Origin: Streptomyces caeruleatus
GTDB taxonomy: Bacteria; Actinomycetota; Actinomycetes; Streptomycetales; Streptomycetaceae
Direction of reading: 5' to 3'
Length of the DNA stretch: 64,000 bases
Assembly: GCF_001514235.1 (NCBI RefSeq)
Contig: NZ_KQ948936.1
Location: forward strand, 186,001 to 250,000
The notes under the pieces are model-generated. The model made no database searches. It saw nothing but the letters and a program-made list of their open reading frames with translations, and had not been told where the DNA came from. The translations under genes and the position numbers were made by a program. This document shows positions 50,984 to 60,369 of the stretch, one piece after another. Position 1 is the first letter of the stretch. Each line of letters opens with the position of its first letter.

Positions 50984-53900
50984 GTGCAGGGACGTTTCAA
51001 GAGGGATGGCAGCGCTTCGGCGGAGCCGGAGCACGGCGGGACCGACCGAGGTCCCTCGACCCAGCACGCCCAGAACCAGGGGGGCCCGGCCCTGTCCGTC
51101 GACGGCGGTGAGCGCTCCGGGCGCCCCGCCGTGTCGGCGTCTCCGGGGGCGGCGAGCCCTTCCGCGCCGGCCCCGAAGAAGGCGCCCAAGGGCACCGGTG
51201 GTCCGGGCACGCGAATAGCCCTGCGCAACTGGCGTATCTCCACGCGTCTGGTGGCGCTGCTGACGCTTCCGGTGGTCGCGGCCACCTCGCTGGGTGCCCT
51301 GCGCATCAGCGACAACATGGACGACATCCAGCAGCTCGACAACATGAAGCTGCTGACGGACATGACCAAGCGGGCCACCGAGCTCGCCGCCGCGCTCCAG
51401 GAGGAGCGCGACCAGTCCGCCGGCCCGCTCGCGCACGGTGCCAAGGCGACCGACTACACCGTCAAGGGCTACCGGGACAAGACCAACCGGGCCCGCGACA
51501 GCTTCATCGAGGCGTCCGAGGAGATCGACGACTCCAGCAAGGACGGCAACCTCAAGGGCGTCCGCGAGAACCTCGTCCAGCTCGTCGGTGACCTCGGCAC
51601 CATCGAGAAGATCCGCAGCACCGCCTACGAGGCCAAGGACAACTCCACGCAGACCGTGGAGGCCTACCACCGGCTGATCACCAACCTGCTCGGTCTCTCG
51701 CAGGACATGGCGGAGGCGACCAGCAACCCGGAGATGATCCAGAGCACGCGTGCCCTGGCGGCCTTCTCCACCGCCAAGGAGTACGCGTCCATCCAGCGCG
51801 CGGTCCTCGCCGCGGCGCTGCCCGCGAACAACGACAGCGTCGGCGACCTCTCCGAGAACGACCGGCTGTACGCCGAGTCCGCGCTGGCGAGCCAGCGCTC
51901 CGAGCTGAAGAGCTTCCGGAGCATCTACGGCACCCAGGGCGCCGCCGACCTGCTCAAGTCGATCGAGAAGGGCAACCCGACGATCACGGCGAGCGACAAG
52001 TACGCCAACCGTGCGCTCGGCAACCCCAATGCCCTCGACGACCTGGAGAAGCGGTCGTACCGCGACTGGGTCGACGACAGCACCACCAAGATCCAGCAGA
52101 TGCGCGCCATCGAGACGACGCTGCTGGAGGACATGGAGCAGAAGGCCCGCGAGCTGCGCAACGAGTCGGAGCGCGAGGCGATCATCTCCGGTGCGCTGAT
52201 CCTGCTCGTGCTCGGTGTCTCGCTGGTCGGCGCCTTCGTCGTCGCCCGCTCCATGATCCGCTCGCTGCGCCGGCTGGAGGAGACCGCCACCAGGGTCGCC
52301 CAGGACCGGCTGCCCGAGCTGGTCAAGCAGCTCTCCGAGTCCGACCCGCAGGACGTCGACACCTCCGTCGAGTCGGTCGGTGTGCACTCCCGGGACGAGA
52401 TCGGCCAGGTGGCCGCGGCCTTCGACGACGTGCACCGCGAAGCCGTCCGACTGGCCGCCGAGCAGGCCCTGCTGCGGGGCAACGTCAACGCGATGTTCAC
52501 CAACCTCTCGCGTCGCTCCCAGGGCCTCATCCAGCGTCAGCTCTCGCTCATCTCCGAACTGGAGTCCCGCGAGGCCGACCCGGACCAGCTGTCCTCCCTC
52601 TTCAAGCTCGACCACCTCGCGACGCGCATGCGCCGTAACGGTGAGAACCTCCTCGTCCTCGCCGGTGAGGAGCCCGGCCGTCGCTGGACCCGCCCGGTCC
52701 CGCTGGTCGACGTGCTCCGCGCCGCCGCGTCCGAGGTGGAGCAGTACGAGCGCATCGAGCTGTCCTCCGTGCCGACCACCGAAGTGGCCGGCCGGGTCGT
52801 CAACGACCTCGTGCACCTGCTCGCCGAGCTGCTGGAGAACGCGACGTCGTTCTCCTCCCCGCAGACCAAGGTGAAGGTCACCGGTCACGCGCTGCCCGAC
52901 GGCCGGGTGCTGATCGAGATCCACGACACCGGCATCGGCCTCTCCCCCGAGGACCTCGCCGCGATCAACGAGCGGCTCGCCTCGCCGCCCACCGTGGACG
53001 TCTCCGTCTCCCGCCGCATGGGCCTCTTCGTGGTCGGTCGGCTGTCCCAGCGGCACGGCATCCGCATCCAGCTGCGCCCGTCCGACTCCGGTGGTACGAC
53101 CGCGCTGGTCATGCTGCCCGTCGACGTCGCCCAGGGCGGCAAGAAGCCCGCTCCGGGCAAGCCCGGCCCGGGTGGTCCCGGTGGCTCCGGCGGCCCCGCC
53201 GCCGCGCAGGCCGCCGCAGGTGCGGCCGCCGCTCGTCGTCAGGCCCAGGCCGGTGGCGGCCCGCTCGGCGCGGGTGCGCCGGGTGGCGGTGCCCTCGGTG
53301 CCGGTGCCTCCGGCGGTGGCCGGCTCGGTACCGGTCAGGGTCCGCGGGCCGCGCTGCCCGGACGTGACGGTGGCGGGCTTCCGGGCGGACCGGGTGCCCC
53401 GCGTGTACCGCAGGGCCAGGGCGGCGCGCCGTCGCAGGGCCGGCCGGCTCCCGCGGGTGCCGGTGCCGGTTTCGGTGGCCAGGCTCCGGGTGCTCCGCAG
53501 GGGATGCAGGCCGCGGGCACCGGTCAGGACCCGTTCGGCGCGGGCCAGGACGCCTTCGGCGGCTCCCGTGGCGCGGGCCCCGGCCGCGAGCAGTCCCGGC
53601 CGGGCGCACCGTCGGCGCCGCAGTCCCCGCCCGCCGGTGGTGAGAAGGGCCGCCGTGGCCGTCAGCCGCAGCTTCCGCCGCGCGGTGGTCCGCGTGCCGA
53701 GCTGCCCGGCGGCAACCAGCCGTCCCGCCCGAGCTGGAGCGACGAGAACGCGCTGCCGCCGGTGCCGCGCGCCTCGCTCGACACCCCGCGCGGGCACGAC
53801 GAGGACCCCTCGCAGACCTCCCGGATGCCGCGTATCGACGACCGTCAGGACCCCGGCTCGACGGCGGAGATCCCGGCGATCCCGCGCCCCGACGCCCGCC

Positions 53901-54739
53901 CGGACTTCGACGCCGCGGGCCCGGCCTCGTACAACCCGCAGAGCACGGGCCAGTTCGCCCGCCCCGCCGCGAACGAGCCGCAGGGCACGGGCCAGTTCGT
54001 CCGCTCGGACGTCTTCGGCGCCCCGAACGGGCAGAACACCCCGGCGCAGCAGGGCCGGCCGACGGCGCCGCAGGCGTACGACGGCAGCTCGACGGGCCAG
54101 CACGCGCTGCCCGGCCGCCAGAACCCCGAGTCCACCGGGCAGTACGAGCGGCCGCAGGCCAATGGCACGTACGGCGGCAACGCAGGCTACGGCGCCCCGC
54201 AGCCCCCGGCCCCGGCCCCGGCGCGTCCGCAGCAGCGGCCCGCACGGCAGGAGCCCGAGGCGCTGCCGCCCGCGACGGGTCCCGGTGACGGGCGTACGCC
54301 GCTGTACGACACGTTGGAGACCAACTGGTTCCACGGCGGTCCGCAGGGGCGTCAGCCCGGTGCGGACGGCTCGGCACCGGCCTCCGCTCCCCAGGAGCCG
54401 CAGGCTCCCGCGCAGTCGTCCTCCGCTCCCCAGCGGACCTCGTCGACCGCCTGGCGCAGCTCGCCGAACGACGATCTCGTCCGGCAGGCGGAACGCGTCC
54501 GGCAGCCGGCCGCGGGCGGGGTCACCACCTCCGGCCTGCCGCGCCGGGTGCCCAGGGCGAACCTCGTCCCGGGCACGGCTCAGCAGCAACAGCACCAATC
54601 CGGTCCCGCTGTCTCGCGTGCGCCTGACGACGTACGCGGTCGGCTGACCAATCTCCGTCGGGGTATCGCGCAGGGTCGTGAGGTCCGCAACGGCCAGACC
54701 GGCAGCTTCCCGAACCCCACTCACCAGCAGGAGCGTTAG
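50984..54739 (+). CDS. cvnA1: Conservon 1 sensor-like histidine kinase CvnA1
   Basis: A 1251-residue membrane protein. Transmembrane helix 1 (about 88-108, LVALLTLPVVAATSLGAL), a helical extracellular nitrate/sensor-like domain, and helix 2 (about 398-420, AIISGALILLVLGVSLVGAF) come first. A HAMP-like linker and the KLDHLATRMRRN helix follow. The HATPase domain has VHLLAELLENATSFSS (about 605-620) and IHDTGIGLSPEDL. A long Gly/Pro/Gln tail (715-1251) contains STGQ-type repeats and ends in RAPDDVRGRLTNLRRG. Conservons act as GPCR-like complexes with a Ras-type GTPase. The GTG at 50984 has AGAGG upstream. Confidence 0.9.
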   Translation: MQGRFKRDGSASAEPEHGGTDRGPSTQHAQNQGGPALSVDGGERSGRPAVSASPGAASPSAPAPKKAPKGTGGPGTRIALRNWRISTRLVALLTLPVVAATSLGALRISDNMDDIQQLDNMKLLTDMTKRATELAAALQEERDQSAGPLAHGAKATDYTVKGYRDKTNRARDSFIEASEEIDDSSKDGNLKGVRENLVQLVGDLGTIEKIRSTAYEAKDNSTQTVEAYHRLITNLLGLSQDMAEATSNPEMIQSTRALAAFSTAKEYASIQRAVLAAALPANNDSVGDLSENDRLYAESALASQRSELKSFRSIYGTQGAADLLKSIEKGNPTITASDKYANRALGNPNALDDLEKRSYRDWVDDSTTKIQQMRAIETTLLEDMEQKARELRNESEREAIISGALILLVLGVSLVGAFVVARSMIRSLRRLEETATRVAQDRLPELVKQLSESDPQDVDTSVESVGVHSRDEIGQVAAAFDDVHREAVRLAAEQALLRGNVNAMFTNLSRRSQGLIQRQLSLISELESREADPDQLSSLFKLDHLATRMRRNGENLLVLAGEEPGRRWTRPVPLVDVLRAAASEVEQYERIELSSVPTTEVAGRVVNDLVHLLAELLENATSFSSPQTKVKVTGHALPDGRVLIEIHDTGIGLSPEDLAAINERLASPPTVDVSVSRRMGLFVVGRLSQRHGIRIQLRPSDSGGTTALVMLPVDVAQGGKKPAPGKPGPGGPGGSGGPAAAQAAAGAAAARRQAQAGGGPLGAGAPGGGALGAGASGGGRLGTGQGPRAALPGRDGGGLPGGPGAPRVPQGQGGAPSQGRPAPAGAGAGFGGQAPGAPQGMQAAGTGQDPFGAGQDAFGGSRGAGPGREQSRPGAPSAPQSPPAGGEKGRRGRQPQLPPRGGPRAELPGGNQPSRPSWSDENALPPVPRASLDTPRGHDEDPSQTSRMPRIDDRQDPGSTAEIPAIPRPDARPDFDAAGPASYNPQSTGQFARPAANEPQGTGQFVRSDVFGAPNGQNTPAQQGRPTAPQAYDGSSTGQHALPGRQNPESTGQYERPQANGTYGGNAGYGAPQPPAPAPARPQQRPARQEPEALPPATGPGDGRTPLYDTLETNWFHGGPQGRQPGADGSAPASAPQEPQAPAQSSSAPQRTSSTAWRSSPNDDLVRQAERVRQPAAGGVTTSGLPRRVPRANLVPGTAQQQQHQSGPAVSRAPDDVRGRLTNLRRGIAQGREVRNGQTGSFPNPTHQQER

Positions 54740-55162
54740 TTGAGCCAGATGAGCCAGGCGGCACAGAACCTCAACTGGTTGATCACCAACTTCGTGGACA
54801 ACACCCCCGGGGTGTCCCACACCGTCGTCGTGTCCGCCGACGGCCTGCTGCTGGCGATGTCGGAGGGCTTCCCCCGCGACCGTGCCGACCAGCTGGCGGC
54901 CGTCGCGTCGGGCCTGACGTCGCTGACCGCGGGGGCCTCCCGGATCTTCGACGGCGGCAGCGTGGCCCAGACCGTCGTCGAGATGGAGCGGGGATTCCTC
55001 TTCCTCATGTCCGTCTCGGAGGGTTCGTCCATCGCCGTCCTGGCACACCCGGAATGCGACATCGGCCTCGTCGGCTACGAGATGGCGCTGCTGGTCGACC
55101 GGGCGGGCGCGGTGCTCACGCCGGACCTGCGCGCCGAACTCCAAGGCAGTCTGCTCCACTGA
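54740..55162 (+). CDS. cvnB1: Conservon 1 roadblock/LC7 protein CvnB1
   Basis: A 140-residue roadblock/LC7-domain protein: SQAAQNLNWLITNFVDNTPG, VVVSADGLLLAMSEGFPRDR, AVASGLTSLTAGASRIFDGG, MERGFLFLMSVSEGSSIAVL. Such domains act as GTPase-activating or scaffold partners of small GTPases. The start is chosen as TTG at 54740 because AGGAG (54729-54733) is 6 bp away. An in-frame ATG at 54749 is too far from it. It follows the cvnA1 stop with no gap. Confidence 0.93.
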   Translation: MSQMSQAAQNLNWLITNFVDNTPGVSHTVVVSADGLLLAMSEGFPRDRADQLAAVASGLTSLTAGASRIFDGGSVAQTVVEMERGFLFLMSVSEGSSIAVLAHPECDIGLVGYEMALLVDRAGAVLTPDLRAELQGSLLH

Positions 55163-55276
55163 TCACCCGCGGATCCACCCGTCTCACCAAATCACCGTTT
55201 GGCCGCCACAATCCCCGCACCGGCCCCCACCCAGACGGCTTGACTGACCGACTTGCTGTCCCCGCCCGGAGGATTC

Positions 55277-55675
55277 ATGACCCCGCCCACCGCCTCTCAT
55301 GATCCGTACGCGGAGCCGTACGAGGATGAGGGCGACCAGCCGCTGGTACGTCCGTACGCGATGACCGGCGGCCGGACCCGGCCGCGCTACCAGCTGGCCA
55401 TCGAGGCCCTGATCAGCACCACGGCCGACCCGGCAGCGCTCATGGGGCTCCTCCCGGAGCACCAGCGCATCTGCCACCTGTGCCGTGAGGTGAAGTCGGT
55501 CGCCGAGGTCTCCGCGCTGCTGTCCATGCCGCTGGGTGTGGCCAGGATCCTCGTCGCGGACCTCGCCGAGGCCGGCCTGGTCGCCATCCACCAGCCGGGC
55601 GGCGACGAGAACAACGGCGGCGCTCCGGATGTGACGCTGCTCGAAAGGGTGCTCAGTGGACTTCGCAAGCTCTGA
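55277..55675 (+). CDS. cvnC1: Conservon 1 DUF742 protein CvnC1
   Basis: A 132-residue DUF742 protein with LVRPYAMTGGRTRPRYQLAI, HQRICHLCREVKSVAEVSAL, GVARILVADLAEAGLVAIHQ and LLERVLSGLRKL. The central part resembles a winged helix. The ATG at 55277 follows GGAGG. Its 3' end overlaps cvnD1 by 20 bp. Role in the conservon complex is structural or regulatory, not enzymatic, as far as known. Confidence 0.93.
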   Translation: MTPPTASHDPYAEPYEDEGDQPLVRPYAMTGGRTRPRYQLAIEALISTTADPAALMGLLPEHQRICHLCREVKSVAEVSALLSMPLGVARILVADLAEAGLVAIHQPGGDENNGGAPDVTLLERVLSGLRKL

Positions 55676-56231
55676 ACCAGGCCGGGCGACCACCTCCGCG
55701 AAGATCGTGGTGGCGGGTGGCTTCGGCGTGGGCAAGACCACGTTCGTCGGCGCGGTCTCGGAGATCAACCCGCTGCGCACCGAGGCCGTCATGACGTCTG
55801 CTTCGGCGGGCATCGACGACCTCACGCACACCGGTGACAAGACCACCACCACGGTGGCGATGGACTTCGGTCGTATCACCCTGGACCAGGACCTGATCCT
55901 GTACCTCTTCGGTACGCCCGGCCAGGACCGCTTCTGGTTCATGTGGGACGACCTGGTGCGCGGCGCGATCGGCGCCGTCGTGCTGGTCGACACCCGCCGG
56001 CTCGCCGACTGCTTCCCGGCGGTCGACTACTTCGAGAACTCGGGACTTCCCTTCGTCATAGCCCTCAACGGTTTCGACGGACACCAGCCCTACACACCCG
56101 ACGAGGTGCGCGAGGCGCTGCAGATCGGCCCGGACGCGCCGATCATCACGACCGACGCCCGGCACCGGGCCGATGCCAAGAGTGCGCTGATCACGCTGGT
56201 CGAGCATGCGCTCATGGCCCGGCTGCGGTAG
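55656..56231 (+). CDS. cvnD1: Conservon 1 Ras-like GTPase CvnD1
   Basis: A 191-residue small GTPase. The P-loop is GGFGVGKTTFVG, a threonine-rich switch I lies in TGDKTTTTVAMDFGRI, and switch II is FGTPGQDRFWFMWDDL. LNGFDG stands in place of the usual NKxD, a known feature of the MglA-like/CvnD group. The GTG at 55656 overlaps cvnC1. It is the last gene of conservon 1. Confidence 0.95.
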   Translation: MDFASSEPGRATTSAKIVVAGGFGVGKTTFVGAVSEINPLRTEAVMTSASAGIDDLTHTGDKTTTTVAMDFGRITLDQDLILYLFGTPGQDRFWFMWDDLVRGAIGAVVLVDTRRLADCFPAVDYFENSGLPFVIALNGFDGHQPYTPDEVREALQIGPDAPIITTDARHRADAKSALITLVEHALMARLR

Positions 56232-56622
56232 ATCAAGTCGGTAGCGCAATACGGCAGTTGTCGTAGATGTGCCGGAGCCGGCTGTGGCTTTTGACACGGT
56301 CGGCTTCGTTGTTCATAACGTTTCGGCAGAGGAATCGGGTGGTACGGCCACTCGTCGCGGTCAGCCGGTGTCGCTGCGCGCACAAATGCCCCGTCTTTTG
56401 ACGGGGCTCGCTCTTTATGACCGTTTTATCTGGGGCTTACCTCCCGTGGAATGATCCGCTTCCACTGTTTGGAAGAGCGCAGGCCGACGTGCTGGAATGC
56501 GAGAACTGCCCAATAGTCAAAGACGTACTCAGCAGTACTGCGTACTACTCGATGGCGCACTGGGCTCTGAGACACAGCGGCACATACGTAGGTGCCGACC
56601 CCGCCGGAAGGTTGTTGGTCGA
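56232..56622. other. Region between conservons 1 and 2 (391 bp)
   Basis: Less GC-rich than the flanking genes. Contains a promoter match at 56291-56319, an inverted repeat CTTCCA-n5-TGGAAG at 56459-56475, and an open frame 56417-56626 that ends on the cvnA2 start but has non-Streptomyces codon use. Confidence 0.5.
56291..56319 (+). promoter_or_regulatory. Possible conservon 2 promoter
   Basis: TTGACA, 17-bp spacer, CATAAC, about 300 bp before cvnA2. The -35 is consensus and the -10 is weak. Confidence 0.4.
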
Positions 56623-59600
56623 GTGAGGCGAAGCAAGAACAGTCCCGAGCCGTCGGCCCGGGGCAACTTCACCCCGCCGCCGCGCGGAGCGGCGCCCGCC
56701 CCTGTGCCCGGATCGGAACCGACGGCGGCGCCCGCGCCAAGCGGCGGCCGTCTCTCCCCACGCAACTGGCGCGTGCCGACCCGGCTGAACGCGATCCTGC
56801 TCATACCCGTGCTGGTCGGCCTCGTCATGGGCGGCTTCCAGGTGAAGAGCTCGATCGACACCTGGCAGGAGGCCGAGGACGCGGAGAACACCGCGCGTCT
56901 GGTCGCCGCCGCCGCCACCTACGGCGATGCCCTGCTGGAGGAGCGCGACTCGACCGCCGCTCCCCTGCTCCAGGGCAAGGGCGAGGACGACCCGACGGTC
57001 GTGGCCGCCCGCAAGAAGACCGACGAGGCCGCCGACGCCTTCGACGTGGCCGCCCAGAACATGCCCGACCGGCCGAACCTGGTGCGCCGTCTGGAGCGCT
57101 TCCGTGAGGTCGAGCCCGATCTGACGGACCTGCGCGCGGCCGCCTACACCACCAAGCTCACCGGCGTACAGACCGAAGAGGGCTACGTCGAGGTCGAGCA
57201 CCGGCTGCTGGAGTTCTCCAACGAGCTGGGCCTGGGCACCGGCAACATCACCAGCTACGGCCGTACCGTCTACGCCATCTCGCTGACCAAGGGCGCGCTC
57301 TCCCTGCAGCGCTCCATCGGTATGCACATGCTGGTCAAGCCGGGCCCCAAGGCCACGGACCTGGCCAGGCAGCGCGTCGCCCTCTCCTCGTACGCCTACC
57401 TGGAGGGCATCGCCATCCAGGAGTACCAGAGCGGTGGCACCGAGCAGGACATCCAGAAGCTCCAGGACGCCACGACGAAGATCAAGGCCGACGGCGCCGC
57501 CATGGCCGCCGCGGCCAAGCAGAAGAACCCCGACTACGTGGCGCCGCCGGCCGACCCCACCAAGATGGTCGGCGCGCTGGCCCAGCTCAGCTCCACGGAC
57601 ACCAGTGAGCGCGCGGCGCTCGCCCAGCAGGGCATCAGCGCCGAGAACTGGTGGGCGGTCAACACCCTCAAGTACAACGCCTACCGCGACATCGAGAACG
57701 ACCTCGCCAACACCGCGGTGAACGAGGCCTCGGTCATCTCCGACGACGCCAAGCGCGACGCCCTGATCACCGGTGCCGCCGTGGTGGTCGCCCTGCTCGC
57801 CGCGTTCATCCTGGCCGGCATGGTCGCCCGCCAGATGTCCCGCGCGATGCGCCAGCTGCGCAACGCCGCCTTCGGTATCGCCGAGCAGCGTCTGCCGATG
57901 CTGGTCGACCAGCTCTCGCGCACCGACCCGGGCCGCGTGGACACCCGTGTCCAGCCCATCCCGATCAACACGCGCGACGAGATCGGTGAGGTCGCCCGCG
58001 CCTTCGACCAGGTCCACCGCGAGGCCGTCCGGCTCGCCGCCGAGCAGGCCCTGCTGCGGGGCAACATCAACGCGATCTTCACCAACCTGTCGCGCCGCAA
58101 CCAGTCGCTGATCGAGGGCCAGCTGACCCTCATCACCGACCTGGAGAACAACGAGGCCGACCCGGACCAGCTGGAGAACCTCTTCAAGCTGGACCACCTC
58201 GCGACCCGTATGCGCCGCAACGGCGAGAACCTCCTGGTCCTCGCCGGCGAGGAGCCCGGCCGCCGCTGGGACCAGCCGGTCCCGCTGGTCGACGTGCTGC
58301 GCGCCGCCTCCTCCGAGGTGGAGCAGTACGAGCGCATCGAGCTCTCCGGCGTCCCGGAGGCCGAGATCCACGGCCGTGCCGTGACCGACCTCGTGCACCT
58401 GCTCGCCGAGCTGCTGGAGAACGCGACGACGTTCTCCTCCCCGCAGACCAAGGTCCGTGTGACCGCCACCCGTCTCCCCGACGGTCGGGTCATGATCGAG
58501 ATCCACGACAAGGGCATCGGCCTCACCGCCGAGGACTTCGCCGACATCAACCACAAGCTGGCCAACCCGCCGACCGTGGACGCCGCGATCTCGCAGCGCA
58601 TGGGCCTGTTCGTGGTCGGCCGGCTGTCCGACCGGCACGGCATCCGCGTCCAGCTGCGCCCCTCGGGCGAGCAGGCCGGCACCACCTCGCTGGTCATGCT
58701 GCCGGACGCGATCACGCACGGTGGCGGCGGCGAGCAGCAGCCGTCCCAGGACGAGTTCACGGTCTCGCAGATCATCCCGGAGCAGCAGTTCCAGGGTGAG
58801 AACTTCAACCAGCCGCAGCTGCGCACGGCCGCCGAGCTGGGCTTCGACGACAGCCGCTACGAGGTCCCGGACGACCTCCGCGACCTGGACCCCGTCGGCC
58901 GCTCCCTGATGCGCGAGGAGCGCCGGGCGGCCCTGGAGGCCCAGAACAACGGCCAGCCGCCCGCCCTGGAGAACCCCGAGGCGAACGGGTACGACGAGTT
59001 CACCGGTCAGCCGGCCTACGACGGCCGGGGCGGCTTCCCCGAGCAGCCCGGCGGATACGACCCGCAGCAGGCGCAGCCGACGTACGAGGAACAGCGGCAG
59101 ACGCAGTACGAGGAGCAGCAGCGTCGGTCGTACGACGACACGTACTACGCGCCGAACGGCGGCCTGTCGCAGAACGACACCTTCTCGTCCAACGGCGGCT
59201 ACCCCGAGCCCTCCTATCCGGAGCCGGTCCGTGAGGAGCCCGCCGCCGCGAGTGCCCCCGCCCCGGAGAGCTTCCCGGCCTTCGAGCAGCGGCGTCACCA
59301 GGACGACTGGCCGCAGCAGAACGGCTACCGCAACGGTTACCAGGACCAGTACGCTCCGGAAACGGAATCTGCGCAGGCCGATGACTCCAGCGAGCACGAC
59401 CGCGTAGGCTTCGACCGTCCGGGGCCGGCCTCCTCCGCCGCCCACGCACTGACCGACGCCGGCCTTCCGCGCCGCGGATCCCCCGCGAGCGGCACCAACG
59501 GCGCCCGGCCGGTGCGGCAGGAATCGCCGGCCCCCACGCCGGAGGCCAACGGTGACAGCAGCTGGCGTTCGGCCAACGACGACCGCTGGCAGCAGGCCGC

Positions 59601-59850
59601 GCAGCTCCGCAAGCCCAAGGCAGGCGGGGTGACCTCCTCCGGACTGCCGCGGCGGGTGCCCAAGGCCAACCTGGTCGAGGGAGCCGCCGAGACCACCCCC
59701 CAGGGAGGTCCACAGATCTCCCGCGCTCCCGAGGACGTCCGGGGCAGGCTGAGCAACCTGCGCCGCGGTGTCCAGCGGGGACGCAGCGCGGGAAGTGAAA
59801 CGAACGGTCAGGGCTTCGGTTCTGACAGCACCTACAACCAGGAGCGTTAG
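56623..59850 (+). CDS. cvnA2: Conservon 2 sensor-like histidine kinase CvnA2
   Basis: A 1075-residue paralogue of CvnA1 with the same plan. Helix 1 (about 56-74, AILLIPVLVGLVMGGFQV), an extracellular helical domain and helix 2 (about 383-400) come first. A HAMP-like region, KLDHLATRMRRN and the HATPase (VHLLAELLENATTFSS; IHDKGIGLTAEDF) follow. The Gln/Tyr/Glu-rich tail (700-1075) differs from the Gly/Pro-rich tail of CvnA1 but ends in the same motif, RAPEDVRGRLSNLRRG. The GTG at 56623 begins VRRSKNSPEP. Confidence 0.9.
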   Translation: MRRSKNSPEPSARGNFTPPPRGAAPAPVPGSEPTAAPAPSGGRLSPRNWRVPTRLNAILLIPVLVGLVMGGFQVKSSIDTWQEAEDAENTARLVAAAATYGDALLEERDSTAAPLLQGKGEDDPTVVAARKKTDEAADAFDVAAQNMPDRPNLVRRLERFREVEPDLTDLRAAAYTTKLTGVQTEEGYVEVEHRLLEFSNELGLGTGNITSYGRTVYAISLTKGALSLQRSIGMHMLVKPGPKATDLARQRVALSSYAYLEGIAIQEYQSGGTEQDIQKLQDATTKIKADGAAMAAAAKQKNPDYVAPPADPTKMVGALAQLSSTDTSERAALAQQGISAENWWAVNTLKYNAYRDIENDLANTAVNEASVISDDAKRDALITGAAVVVALLAAFILAGMVARQMSRAMRQLRNAAFGIAEQRLPMLVDQLSRTDPGRVDTRVQPIPINTRDEIGEVARAFDQVHREAVRLAAEQALLRGNINAIFTNLSRRNQSLIEGQLTLITDLENNEADPDQLENLFKLDHLATRMRRNGENLLVLAGEEPGRRWDQPVPLVDVLRAASSEVEQYERIELSGVPEAEIHGRAVTDLVHLLAELLENATTFSSPQTKVRVTATRLPDGRVMIEIHDKGIGLTAEDFADINHKLANPPTVDAAISQRMGLFVVGRLSDRHGIRVQLRPSGEQAGTTSLVMLPDAITHGGGGEQQPSQDEFTVSQIIPEQQFQGENFNQPQLRTAAELGFDDSRYEVPDDLRDLDPVGRSLMREERRAALEAQNNGQPPALENPEANGYDEFTGQPAYDGRGGFPEQPGGYDPQQAQPTYEEQRQTQYEEQQRRSYDDTYYAPNGGLSQNDTFSSNGGYPEPSYPEPVREEPAAASAPAPESFPAFEQRRHQDDWPQQNGYRNGYQDQYAPETESAQADDSSEHDRVGFDRPGPASSAAHALTDAGLPRRGSPASGTNGARPVRQESPAPTPEANGDSSWRSANDDRWQQAAQLRKPKAGGVTSSGLPRRVPKANLVEGAAETTPQGGPQISRAPEDVRGRLSNLRRGVQRGRSAGSETNGQGFGSDSTYNQER

Positions 59851-59851
59851 T

Positions 59852-60274
59852 GTGAGCCCGATGAGCCAGGCGGCACAGAACCTGAACTGGTTGATCACCA
59901 ACTTCGTGGACAACACCCCCGGGGTGTCGCACACGGTGGTGGTCTCCGCCGACGGACTCCTTCTGGCGATGTCCGAAGGGTTTCCGCGCGACCGCGCCGA
60001 TCAGCTTGCGGCCGTCGCGTCCGGTCTGACCTCACTGACCGCCGGTGCCTCGCGCATCTTCGAGGGCGGCAGCGTGAACCAGACGGTTGTGGAGATGGAG
60101 CGGGGATTCCTCTTCATCATGTCCGTATCCGACGGTTCCTCACTCGCGGTTCTCGCTCACCCCGAGGCGGACATCGGCCTCATCGGGTACGAGATGGCGC
60201 TTCTCGTGGACCGTGCCGGTTCCGTCCTGACGCCGGACCTGCGTGCGGAGCTCCAAGGCAGCCTGCTCAACTAA
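59852..60274 (+). CDS. cvnB2: Conservon 2 roadblock/LC7 protein CvnB2
   Basis: A 140-residue roadblock protein nearly identical to CvnB1 (SQAAQNLNWLITNFVDNTPG; VVVSADGLLLAMSEGFPRDR). The GTG at 59852 has AGGAG 7 bp upstream inside the cvnA2 end. The gap to cvnA2 is 1 bp. The first three residues (VSP) differ from CvnB1 (LSQ), as expected for positions ahead of the shared domain. Confidence 0.93.
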   Translation: MSPMSQAAQNLNWLITNFVDNTPGVSHTVVVSADGLLLAMSEGFPRDRADQLAAVASGLTSLTAGASRIFEGGSVNQTVVEMERGFLFIMSVSDGSSLAVLAHPEADIGLIGYEMALLVDRAGSVLTPDLRAELQGSLLN

Positions 60275-60369
60275 CAGACAGTCGGTGCGTTTTGGCGTCC
60301 CGTGGCCGTAAGGTTTCGGGACGCGGCTCCACATGATGGGTGCCAGGCACAGTCGGAGGAGGAGAGAGA

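Noticed and set aside
50981..55159. Very long antisense open frame opposite cvnA1-cvnB1 (and similar ones opposite cvnA2, the TPR gene and glnD)
   Set aside because: Shadow frames caused by extreme third-position GC; products are compositionally biased and match no family.
56417..56626. 69-residue open frame ending on the cvnA2 start with a GTGA overlap
   Set aside because: Codon use is unlike Streptomyces (mixed third positions, includes TTA), no good ribosome site, and the region looks like promoter/leader DNA.
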